From positions 18,528 to 82,527 of the forward strand of contig CALRJY020000029.1 of the NCBI GenBank assembly GCA_943367715.1: DNA of 64,000 nucleotides, written 5' to 3'. Both the position numbers and the translations under genes were made by a program. Under the pieces are notes generated by a model that saw only the letters and a list, made by a program, of their open reading frames with translations, ran no database searches and was not told the origin of the DNA. Positions 1 through 9,500 of the stretch are shown here, in pieces. Numbering within the stretch: position 1 is the first letter of the stretch; the number at the start of each line of letters is the position of its first letter. The DNA is from JAEYXS01 sp943367715. Its GTDB lineage: Bacteria > Verrucomicrobiota > Verrucomicrobiia > Limisphaerales > JAEYXS01.

Positions 1-1
1 G

Positions 2-640
2 ATCTACACCTCCACGGATTCCGGGGCCACTTGGACCGTCCGGAACGGCTCTGGCTCGCGCGACTGGCGTTGCATCGCCTCCTCTGCCGACGGCACCAAA
101 CTGGTGGCGGGCGTCAACAGCGGCCAGCTCTACACCTCCACGGACTCCGGGGTTACATGGACCGCCCGGGCGACCGCACTATCATGGCGTTCGATCGCCT
201 CCTCGGAAGATGGTACCAAGCTCCTTGCGAGCGCCGGCAACCAGGTCTATCGCTCCGCCGATTCCGGGGTCACATGGACGCTGCATACCAGCGTCCAAGG
301 TGATATCGTCACCACCTCAGCTGATGGGTCCAAGCTCGTAGCCTACAGCAACAACGGCCAAGGTTATTTCTCCAGCAATTCCGGCGGCACCTGGATCAAC
401 CGCTCCGGTCCCGATTTGGATTACCTCGTTTCCTCGGCGGACGGCTTGAAACTGTTGGGCGCGAAGGTTAGTGGCACCCTCCAGACGTCCACCTTGGAAA
501 GCGTCACCTCACCCACCAGCACCACTACCGGCACCGGCGGTTACCTCATCGGCGACGCTGAATCCACCGTGGAACTCCAATACATTGGCAGCGGAAAATT
601 CCTGCCGCTGAGCTTCCAAGGCGTCTTCTTCGTGAACTGA
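2..640 (+). CDS. BNR/sialidase-type repeat protein, 3' part (5' end outside window)
   Basis: The reading frame is open from base 2 to the TGA at 638-640, so the gene starts before the window and only its last 212 residues are seen. It consists of repeated units of roughly 40-45 residues with the pattern YTSTDSG.TWT followed by W..IASS.DGTKL.A. This is the BNR/Asp-box beta-propeller pattern also found in photosystem II assembly factor-like and sialidase-like proteins. The last 60 residues (serine/threonine-rich linker, then GGYLIGDAEST) leave the repeat pattern. Such proteins are usually secreted or surface-bound, but no signal peptide can be judged here. The next gene starts 9 bases downstream on the same strand, so the two are probably co-transcribed. 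The substrate or partner is unknown. Confidence 0.7.
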   Translation: MYTSTDSGATWTVRNGSGSRDWRCIASSADGTKLVAGVNSGQLYTSTDSGVTWTARATALSWRSIASSEDGTKLLASAGNQVYRSADSGVTWTLHTSVQGDIVTTSADGSKLVAYSNNGQGYFSSNSGGTWINRSGPDLDYLVSSADGLKLLGAKVSGTLQTSTLESVTSPTSTTTGTGGYLIGDAESTVELQYIGSGKFLPLSFQGVFFVN

Positions 641-649
641 GATAACGTC

Positions 650-1126
650 ATGAAAATCACTCTGTTTAAACAGCACGGTCTCATTTCCTGGCTTGGGGTC
701 ATCCTGTTCCTGCTCTTGGCATCAGCCGCCCAAGCTCAGTCTTATGCCATCGATAATCCCACCATCAGCAATGGCGGCGGCACCAGCAGCAACAGCCAAT
801 ACACCCTGAGCGGCACCATCGGCCAACCTGCGAGCGACTCCGCGAACAGCAGCGGATACGGCCTCGCCACCGGTTTCTGGAGCGCCGTCATCCCGCTGAA
901 CACGCCCGATGCCCCTTTGCTCACCATCACTAGAATCGGCGGCAACATCATGCTCTCCTGGTCCGCATCCGCTGGAGTTTTCAAACTCGAAGAGACCACC
1001 GACCTAAACGCACCAATCATCTGGACATTATCCAAAGCCACCATCGTGACCGAAAACGAAGTCAGCACCGCCACCCTGCCAAACAACGGTGGCCTGCGTT
1101 TCTTCCGCCTGTCCCAGACCAAGTAA
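650..1126 (+). CDS. Small secreted hypothetical protein
   Basis: This 158-residue protein has a clear Sec signal peptide (hydrophobic run around residues 14-28, Ala-rich cleavage site ending AAQAQS). The mature part starts with YAIDNPTISNGGGTSSN and continues with GTIGQP and Y.LATGFWSA. I associate this arrangement with secreted proteins of Verrucomicrobiota, but I cannot name a family function. A second part (residues 85-158, LTITRIGGNIMLSWS) resembles a short beta-sandwich of the kind found next to fibronectin-type or verification repeats. The gene sits 9 bp behind the BNR-repeat gene and probably shares its transcript. The function is unknown; a secreted or surface structural role is the most I would infer. 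Confidence 0.7.
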   Translation: MKITLFKQHGLISWLGVILFLLLASAAQAQSYAIDNPTISNGGGTSSNSQYTLSGTIGQPASDSANSSGYGLATGFWSAVIPLNTPDAPLLTITRIGGNIMLSWSASAGVFKLEETTDLNAPIIWTLSKATIVTENEVSTATLPNNGGLRFFRLSQTK

Positions 1127-1153
1127 GACCATTAAAGGACAATTAAATTCATC

Positions 1154-1181
1154 GCAAGATTCTGACACAGAACGTTTAGCA
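1154..1181. repeat. Dispersed 28-bp repeat, copy 1
   Basis: GCAAGATTCTG at 1154 and CAGAACGT..TAGCA after it recur at 16800-16827 with three substitutions in 28 bases. The copy lies in the short gap between the secreted-protein gene and the preferred start of the XRE gene. Confidence 0.55.
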
Positions 1182-1235
1182 CTGTTGGGTATTGCACAGC
1201 GAGAAATAAAGGCCAAACGCACCCCCGATGACGGA

Positions 1236-1457
1236 ATGGCTCAGCATCGGAAGACCGCTCCAAAAGTGATTGCGACGTTTGGGGATCACCTGAAGAATTA
1301 CAGAATGACGAAAGGGCTTACACAGCGACAAGTTGCTGCAACCACTGACATTCCGCGCTTACGTCTGCAAGAAATTGAACGCAACGAACGGCTTCCAACC
1401 CGCGAAGACTGGAGGAAACTCACCAGCATTGTTGGAAAAGATTCTGTCACGCCATGA
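1236..1457 (+). CDS. Small XRE/HTH-type DNA-binding protein
   Basis: The 73-residue product, counted from the ATG at 1236, holds one helix-turn-helix of the Cro/CI (XRE) type: FGDHLKNYRMTKGLTQRQVA, then IPRLRLQEIERNERLPTREDW. The frame stays open upstream to 1089, but that start would overlap the preceding gene by 38 bp and add a segment with no domain character, so I prefer 1236. No strong ribosome-binding site separates the two choices. Small XRE proteins of this kind are often antitoxins or phage-type repressors, yet no toxin-like neighbour is present. A perfect 7-bp stem hairpin follows the stop codon. The target genes cannot be deduced. Confidence 0.55.
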   Translation: MAQHRKTAPKVIATFGDHLKNYRMTKGLTQRQVAATTDIPRLRLQEIERNERLPTREDWRKLTSIVGKDSVTP

Positions 1458-1825
1458 ATAGACCCAACAGCAGGTTGCATTGTTGGGCATTACACACTTG
1501 CAAAACCGTGCTTCTGCCTGCCTGACAAAAGGAACCAGTCCCAAATTGCGGCCTTTTGGAAATCAGACTAAAATCGTCCACCACAGAGCTATTCAATAGC
1601 AGCTATACAAACATGGCCGCTTGTCTTGTTGCTTTTTCAGACATGATGCGCAGTCCAGGTCAATCCCTGGCATTATTTAGGCGTTGGGACATAAAAATCT
1701 TTCTTAACGCCATTAATTCCAACTGATGATTCCTCTTGTCGGGTATTACATCATTAAGAACTGGTTAGAATTACCGCAGTTGAACTTCTCCATCAGGGGG
1801 CAGAGCGCCAAGAAACAAGTGTTCT
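1458..1825. other. Non-coding stretch between convergent genes
   Basis: These 368 bases separate the convergent XRE and TpsB genes. Apart from the hairpin at 1463-1487, the words GTTGGGYATTRCAC (1482) and TCGGGTATTACATC (1738) echo GTTGGGTATTGCAC at 1185. A weak GGCGTT/AACGCC inverted pair lies around 1680-1711. I see no gene and no recognisable RNA. Confidence 0.4.
1463..1487 (+). other. Hairpin just after the XRE gene
   Basis: CCCAACA (1463-1469) and TGTTGGG (1481-1487) form a perfect 7-bp stem with an 11-nt loop, five bases after the stop codon. No T-run follows, so it is not a canonical intrinsic terminator. It may still act as a 3' end stabiliser. Confidence 0.4.
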
Positions 1826-3583
1826 TCAAAACCCCAACTGCACCGCGAGGTGTGCCCGGGAGTTATCGCCGCTGCGGCTCGCTTGGGAATCGCGAAGCTG
1901 CCAGCCGTAGGCGAAGTTAACGCTTAGATTCTGTCGAACGTTGTAGCGCCAGCCCACGCCCACGCTATGCAGATCCGTATAATGGCGTTCACCCACCAAG
2001 CGGTCGGTATTCCACAAAACTGTGAAATCTTGGAAGCCATAGAACTGCAACGAATCGATGCCCTTGCCCAAGCCCAGAAGGTCCACCAAGGATATGCTCG
2101 GCAGCGCGAGTTCATGGCTGAACAAGATGCCGTTATCACCGTAGGTCTCGCCTTCTTCGTAACCACGGACACTGCCGCTGCCACCGCCAGACATCTGCTC
2201 GCTGCCCAACAGATTGCCCGAGGCGGTTTGGAATTGCCCGCGGGCAGACCAGTTCAATCCTAACGGCAACCGGGTCTGGCGGCTCGCATTCAATTGCAGA
2301 TACGCATACTTCGCCTCGGCACCGGAACGGCTGATGTTTAAGAAAGCGTCTTCGTTGCGACTCGTAACCCCTCCCGGACTTAGGAAGACATTCAGCCCGA
2401 AATCAGTCCGCCCCCACTTGTCTTTCATGCTGACGTCGTAAGAGACGGCCAGTTGCGCGATGTGCGTCAGGTTGTCGGTCACCGGGATTGTCGCAAAAAG
2501 CACGTTGTTATCGCTCGCTTTGAAATCGAAGCCGAACGAGAAATTTTGCGTGATGCTTGGACTCAGGCGGGGCAAAGGAATGTCATAACGCAAACCAACC
2601 TGCCACGAGAGGCCGTGGAGCGTGAGCGGCGCGAGGACCCGGCCTTCCAGCTCAGAGTAAGCTCCCGTGACCCGCAGGCTATGCCGCCAAGGCAGGTCTA
2701 TGGCGTAACTGCCCGAGTGGGACAGCGATGTCTCGAAGTCCGGGCTCGTGGTGAATTGATAACTCATCTGATGACCGAGACCGAAAGCGTTGCCCCAAGC
2801 AAAACCAGTGGTGAGCCGGTCTTCCGCACTGACCTCCGTTCCGGTGTTATTGTAACCGACATTCGCTCGGAATGGCAGGCGCTCATTGACGCGCAGATTC
2901 AGGTCGGTCGTGCCGGAGCGTCCACCCGGCTGCGCCACGACGGTGGCGTTGCGGAACGGGTTGCGGTTAAGCCAGTCGATGTCTTTCTTGAGTTGGGCGG
3001 CATTGATCGCCTCGCCGGGCTTTTGCGTGATGGCGGACCGGTAGAGCCGCTCGCTGAAATACTTGGCGCCCTCCACCTTGATGCTGTCCCCCGCCTTGCC
3101 AGCCATCACCACCACTTGCACCGTGCCGCCGGTGATGTCCTGTTGTGGCAGGTAAACCGTGAAGAACGGATAGCCGCTGGCTTCCAGAAACGTGCGCGTC
3201 GCGAAGGTGATGCGCTGCAACGATTCAAACGAAGCGGGCCGGTCGAGGAACGGCTGCATCACCAGCGGAAACTGGGGCGCCTGGAGCAATGGAACCAGAG
3301 AAACATCCATCCCGACCAACGCCACGCCGTTGGTGATCACTTGCTCATGCAGGCTGAGGAATTTGATGCCGGTCAATTTCTGAAGCAGCACTTTCTCCCC
3401 CTCCTGCGCGCCGAAGTGAGTGATGGTTGGCACCGCGTTGGTCGTCGCGGGCACCAGCTTGGGCACGGCGGGCGGCAAGACCTTCTCGAGTTGCTGGGCG
3501 GAAAGCTGTGCCACGGGCAGCAGCAGTGCCAGCCACAAGATATTTGAAAAGCGGGTCATGGATTTCAATGGTATGAACGTCAC
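1826..3583 (-). CDS. TpsB-type outer-membrane transporter (ShlB/FhaC/HecB family)
   Basis: This 585-residue outer-membrane protein should export the large exoprotein encoded just upstream. A hydrophobic signal segment lies near residues 10-30 (ILWLALLLPVAQLSAQQ). A POTRA-type region follows (about 110-250, including FLEASGYPFFTVYLPQQ and INAAQLKKDIDWLNRNPFR). The C-terminal half looks like an Omp85-type 16-strand barrel ending in a phenylalanine (LAVQLGF). The family's L6 loop motif VRGY is present (VRGYEEGETYGDNG, about residue 472). The start is the GTG at 3583, two bases after the stop of the exoprotein gene; an ATG at 3559 gives a more typical signal peptide and is a real alternative. FhaC homologues secrete TpsA partners after recognition of the TPS domain by POTRA, which fits the pairing here. 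Confidence 0.88.
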   Translation of the reverse strand: MTFIPLKSMTRFSNILWLALLLPVAQLSAQQLEKVLPPAVPKLVPATTNAVPTITHFGAQEGEKVLLQKLTGIKFLSLHEQVITNGVALVGMDVSLVPLLQAPQFPLVMQPFLDRPASFESLQRITFATRTFLEASGYPFFTVYLPQQDITGGTVQVVVMAGKAGDSIKVEGAKYFSERLYRSAITQKPGEAINAAQLKKDIDWLNRNPFRNATVVAQPGGRSGTTDLNLRVNERLPFRANVGYNNTGTEVSAEDRLTTGFAWGNAFGLGHQMSYQFTTSPDFETSLSHSGSYAIDLPWRHSLRVTGAYSELEGRVLAPLTLHGLSWQVGLRYDIPLPRLSPSITQNFSFGFDFKASDNNVLFATIPVTDNLTHIAQLAVSYDVSMKDKWGRTDFGLNVFLSPGGVTSRNEDAFLNISRSGAEAKYAYLQLNASRQTRLPLGLNWSARGQFQTASGNLLGSEQMSGGGSGSVRGYEEGETYGDNGILFSHELALPSISLVDLLGLGKGIDSLQFYGFQDFTVLWNTDRLVGERHYTDLHSVGVGWRYNVRQNLSVNFAYGWQLRDSQASRSGDNSRAHLAVQLGF

Positions 3584-3585
3584 AA

Positions 3586-6500
3586 TTAGAGGGCCCCGCC
3601 GGACATGAAGCTGAGGAAACCGCTGGTGAAAGCCGCTTGGTCATCGACGTCATTCAGATCCAGCGAAACTCCGGCGGGCGCGGCGACAGCGAGGGACTGG
3701 GCAGCCGCAATGGAAGCCTTGATCTCGGGCTGCTTGGCGAGCTGAACGGCGGCGATGGTGATCGTGGCCACCGCCAAGGCGGCCACCAGCGCAGGTGCCA
3801 CGACAGCCATCCCAATTCCAGAGACCGCGCCCGCGCCGGATGTCGTCGTTGCGGTAATTGCCGCTCCTATTGTGGTGCTGGCCGTGAACCCCAATGAAGC
3901 TCCCGACAATGCTCCACCCGTCGCTACCGCTGAAGTAATCGCACTCACAGGCACGGCGCACATGAGCGCTCCGACCGTAGCTCCGGCACCGAGACTGGTG
4001 CCGATGACGATGGCCGCGTCCTTGGCATAGCTGACTTTTACCTGATGCGCGAAGTTGGGCACGAGGTTCATGTCACCCGGGTTGACTATTTGGGGAATGC
4101 TCGGGTCCGGCCCGGCCAGCCATTCGTCGTAGAGTCTCACGACCTCCTGGGCTTGGTCGATTTTGACTTGTTTCGCCTTGATGGTGGCCTCCTGGATGAT
4201 GAAGGCCAATTCGGGAGGCTGCTGGTCGGCCGGCAGCTTGGCATACTTGATTACCACTTCGCTCAACCTGCCCATCAGCATCGTTTGCCGGGTGGGATCG
4301 TCGTTAAACCCGCTGAGAAAACTGCTTATGCCGTCCTTGAAGTAGAGGTCCAGGGTCACCGTGTCACCGGCGGAAATAAGCTGGGCCATCAATGTCTGCG
4401 CGGCTTGCTCCAGATACGGCTGCATGGCTGGGGCCTTGAACGCCTCCGGCATCTTGAACGGCGTCGCCGGCGGCGTGGTGGTGACCTCCAAATGGGCCTT
4501 GGATTCCGCGATCGCCTCCATCTCCCGCGCCGCCAAGGTGGCGGCATTGGGGATGATGACTTCCAGCCTGCCTCCGCTCACGTAGGTCACCGCGTAGTTG
4601 GGATTTTCGTTATAACCGGAAACGGTGATCGTCTTCCGGCTCACCAACGTGCCACCGGTGACAAAGTCGACGGGAATCAAAAACGTCGTGTCGGGATCCA
4701 GCACCACCGGCGGCACGGGCGCGGGGTCCTTGGCGAAAATAAGGAACTTCGTGGCGAGCCCGCTGAGGCCGCCCGCGGTGTTGGGTGCCTTGAGTATGTT
4801 TCCGTCGGCATCCACCTCCATGGCGGAAAGGTTGGCGGCCGCAAACGGATTCGCGATCGGGTGGTCCGTCAACGCGGAAACCGGCCGGACTTCCGGACGG
4901 AACGACGCTGCATCATCCACCGTGCCATACGTCAGGTTCGGCAACACATCGGCCATCGTAAGACCCGTCGGCAGATTGCCGACTACCGCGCTGAAACCCG
5001 GGACCGTCGCGCCTTCATCCACCTTAATGCTGTCCACGTAGATAGTGAGATTGCGCGGTACAATCGTGGCCAAGTTTCCGCGCAGGGTGATGTCGTAATT
5101 GTGCGAGTCCAAAATCCGGGGGAACAACGGATACGCCCCGATGTCTGCGGCCAGCGCCGGCGTCTTGTCGATCCAACTGATGACATCCGCCAGGGTGTCG
5201 AAACTCGCCAGGCCCATGCCGCCGATCGTGGTCACGACTTCCGGGTTGGCATCGTAGTAGAAGCGGGTGAAGCCTTGGACATCGAGGCTGATGGGACGAG
5301 GATTCACCGTCAGGGTGCCGGGCTGGAGCGTGACCGCGTAATTGGGGTTCGGGACCGTCGGTCCCGTGATTGCGATCGGATAACCGCCCACAGTGGAGGT
5401 CAGCTCGGCCGTGGTCGAGACACCAACCCCGGCCAGCAAAGTCGCGGCGTTGTCGAACGAGGCCACGCCGGAACCCCCAACCGAATAGGAAAGCGAGGGA
5501 TTGTTCTCCCCAAAAATCTTCGAGGCATCATTCCCGATGAGGGTGATTGGGCGGGGATTCACCCGCATGGTGCCGCTCACCAGGGTGATCTGGTAATTGG
5601 GGCTCTGGCTCGTGGCCAGGATGTCATACGTGCCGACGAGTTGTTGCAGCGATGCCTCGCTGTTGAGCGTCACGATGCTCGCAGGCGTCTCGCCAAACTT
5701 CAGGCCCACCACTGATTGCAGTGCAGTGGCCGGATTCGGGTCGCCATAGAAGCGGGTCGTGTTGGCGGCGGTCACGTTGAGCGGAGCGGGCAGGATGCGC
5801 AGGCTCCCCTCCACTGAATTGACCTGATAATTCGGACTGATGCTGGTGGCGGTGAACGGATAGGAACCCACTCCCGATTGCAGCGTGGCAGAATTTCCGC
5901 GGCTGACGACGGAGGCAAACGTTTCACCGAACTTCAGGCCGGTGATCGTCTCGAACGCTGGCGTGGGATTCGCATCGCCATAAATGCGGTCCGCATTAAA
6001 CAACCGCACGTTCAATTGCGCCGGGGTGATTTGCAGCGCGCCGGGAGTCACCGCGCTCAGGAAGTAATTCGGGTTGATGCCCGTGGCGGTGATGGGATAC
6101 GAACCCACGCTGGATTGCAACGTAGCGGAGTGGATGATCTGGACCGCCGTGTTCCCAGCTTCGCCGAACTTGAAGCCCGTGACCGTCAGCGGCGCGGTAG
6201 TGGGATTCGCGTCACCATAGCCGCGGCTCGTGTTCCCTACGGTCACATTCAGCGGCGCCGGAAAGATCTGCAAGTTGCCGGGCGTGACGCTGTTGATCTG
6301 GTAGTTGGCGCTGTTACCCACGGCAGAAATGCTGTAGGTGCCCACGGGCGCTTGCGCCGTGGCGGAATGCGTGAGCGTGACCTGCGCGGCGGCGGTGTCG
6401 GAGAGCTTCAAACCGGTGGCGCTTACCGATACGCCAGGATTCGCATCACCATAAAGCCGGGTGCCGTTGCCCACCGTTACATTGAGGATGGCCGGGAGAA

Positions 6501-9500
6501 TTTGCAGGCTGCCTGCCACGCTGTTGACGATCGTATAGTTTGGGCTCGTGATGGCACCCGCCAGATTGTAGGTGCCCACCGGTGAGCTCTGCGTCGCGCC
6601 GGTCACGATGCGCAGGTTCACACCGACCGCCGTGTCGCCGTTGCGCAGGCTGCCACCTGCGATGAACGGAGTGAACGTGGGATTCGCATCGCCATAATCA
6701 CGAAAGAGGCTTCCCGCCGCGATGGTCAGCGGTGCCGGTGTGATGCTCATCAGGCTGGGCAGGCGCGTAATGACGTAGTTCGCATTGTTGCCCGAGGTCG
6801 GCGTGACAGTGTAGTCGCCCACACCGGAAGCAGTGGTGGCCAGCGTGTTGAAACCGAGCGTGGGGATGACGCTCGGCGTATCGAACGAGGCCAGACCGGT
6901 GAACGTCGCGGTAAAGGCCGGATTGGCCAGCCCGTACTCGCGAGAAATTGCGTCGGTACGGATGGTCAACGCACGCGGCTGGACCGTCAACGTGCCGTTG
7001 GCAAAGAACGTCGAGTAGTTGTCGTTGGGCGTGTCGTTACCGTTGAAAATGATGTTGTAATTGCCCACCGGCGAGTTCGGCGCGGCCACCGAGCCGTGGG
7101 TGAAGATGAAGAATTTACCGTCCGCGCTGTCGCCGTTCTTCAGGCCGCTCACCGTGTAGGTAAGGGTCGGATTGGCGTCACCATACGTGCGTACCGTATT
7201 ATCGGCGTTCACCGCAAGGATCGCGGGGTTGATGGTCAGCGTGCCGTTCTGCCGGACGATGTTGTAATTCGCCGCACTGCCGCCGGAGGGCGTGATGGCG
7301 TAACCGCCCACGCCGGTCGTCAGGCCTGCCGTCGTGCTGTAAGTCGGCAGCGAGGTCAGCACACTGGTGTTTTCACCCAGCACAAAACCGGAGACCGTGC
7401 CGCCGAACGTCGGATTCGCATCACCGTAGAAGCGTGTCTGATTGTCGGCGCGCACCGTGAGCGTAGCCGGATTCACGCTAAGTGTGCCGGCCGTATAGCT
7501 GATGCTGTAGTTCGGGGCGCTCGCACCGGATACGGTGATGCCGTAGTCACCGACGCCCGAATTGGCTGTCGCCGCCGTAACAATCGACAAGCCGCTCACC
7601 ACGCTGGAGAGATCATTGTTCACCAAGCCGCTGTAGCTCGCGGTCAGCGTAGGATTGGCACTGCCGTAAATCTTGCTCTGGTTGTCCGCTGTGATGGCAA
7701 GAGGCGCTTTATCAATCGTCAGCGTGCCAGGTGCATAGCTGATGCTGTAATTCGCCGCACTCGCCCCACTGGCGGTGATCGCATAGCCGCCAACACCCGT
7801 GCTGGAGGTAGCTGTCGTGCCGAGGGACAAGCCACTCACCACACCGGATGATTCACCGTTCATCAAACCGCTATAACTTGCGGTCAACGTGGGATTGGCG
7901 CTGCCGTAGGTCTTGTTCAAGCTGTTTGCCGTGATGGTCAGCGGTGCCTGGTTGATCGTCAGTGTGCCGGGCGCGTAGCTTATATTGTAGTTCACCGCGC
8001 TTGCGCCACTGGCGGTGATCGGATAGCCACCGACGCCCGTGCTGGAAGTAGCTGTCGTGCCAAGCAGCAACCCGCTCACCACACTGGAAAGATCGCTATT
8101 CACCAAGCCGTTGTAGCTCGCGCTGAAGCTGGGGTTCACCGCGCCATACGTCCGGCTCGCATCATTCGCCGTGATGATCAGCGGCGCTTTACCGATCGTC
8201 AGCGTTCCCGCTCCATAGCTGATGCTGTAGTTCGCTGCACTCGCACCGCTGGCGGTGATGGCGTAGTTACCCGCGCCCGAACCGGTAGCCGCCGTAGTGG
8301 CTAGCGATAGGCCGCTGACCACGGAATCGTTTTCTCCGTTCTTCAGGCCGGTGAAGGTCGCCGTGAGCGCGGGGTTCACCGCACCGTAAGTCTTGGATTT
8401 ATTATCCGCTGCGATGGTAAGCGGCGCCTTGTCGATCGTCAGCGTGCCGGGCGCATAACTGATGTTATAGTTGGGGTTCGCCGCTCCGGAGGCTGTGATG
8501 GCGTAGTCACCGACACCAGATGTCACAGTCGCTGCCGGTGTCAGCGTGAGCCCGCTGATATTGGCCGCCGTGTCACCCGCCACCAAACCACTATAGTTCG
8601 CCGTGAAAGTCGGATCGACTGCACCGTAGATGCGGCTCGCGTTATTCGCGCGGATGACAAGATCTGCCGGGCTGATACTAAGCGAGCCAGCCACGTAATT
8701 GATACCGTAGTTCGGCGCGGAGGCACCAAACGGCGTGATGCTATAAGTGCCGATACCCGAATTGATCGTGGCAGACGTGTTGAACTGCAGCCCGCTCACA
8801 ATGCTGACCGTGTCACCATTGATGAAGCCCGCGTAACCTGCAGTGAAAGTCGGGTTCGCCGAACCGTAGATGCGGCTGAAATTGTCTGCCGTGATGGTGA
8901 GAATGGCATTGGCGACACTCAACGTACCGGGAACATAACTGATGCTGTAATTCGCTGCGCTCGCGCCCGCTGCGATGATGGAATAATTACCGACAGGCGA
9001 GGCCGCATCCGCTGTGGTGGCAAGCGAAAGCCCGCTCACGACCGAGGAATTGTCGCCATTGACGAGCCCGCCATAGAGCGCACTGAAGGTGGGATTCGCC
9101 GCACCAAAGGCACGGCTCGCATCGTTGGCCGTGATGGTGAGCAGAGCTCTATCAATCGTCAGCACACCAGGTGAGTAAGAGATGCTGTAGTTCGCCGCAC
9201 TAGCCCCTGAACCGGTGATGGGATAGGTGCCGGCCCCGGAGCTGGCCGTGGCCGTTGTGCCCAAGGCAAGTCCGCTGACCACCGTGGAAAGGTCGCCGTT
9301 CACCAAACCGCCGAAACTGGCCGAGAACGTTGGATTGGCGGAACCGTAGATCTTGTTGTTGTTATTGGCCGTGATGGTGAGCGGTGCCTGGTTGATCGTC
9401 AGCGTACCGGGCAAATAGCTGATGCTATAATTGGCCGCGCTCGCTCCCGAACCTGTGATCGCATACGTGCCTACGCCAGAACTGGCGGTGGCTGGCGTGC

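Noticed and set aside
1463..1487. Integron attC site, because ACCCAAC and GTTGGGC fit the core-site consensus
   Set aside because: The pair is only 27 nt in total, while attC sites need about 57 nt or more with internal L boxes; no integrase or cassette array is present.
2453..3547. Plus-strand frame opposite the TpsB gene
   Set aside because: TpsB has clear POTRA and VRGY motifs on the minus strand; this frame is rich in Arg and His with no domain.
4045..5715. Long open frame on the plus strand across the MBG array
   Set aside because: It lies antisense to the exoprotein and its product is repetitive and charged with no domain; regular codon bias of the MBG repeats explains the open frame.
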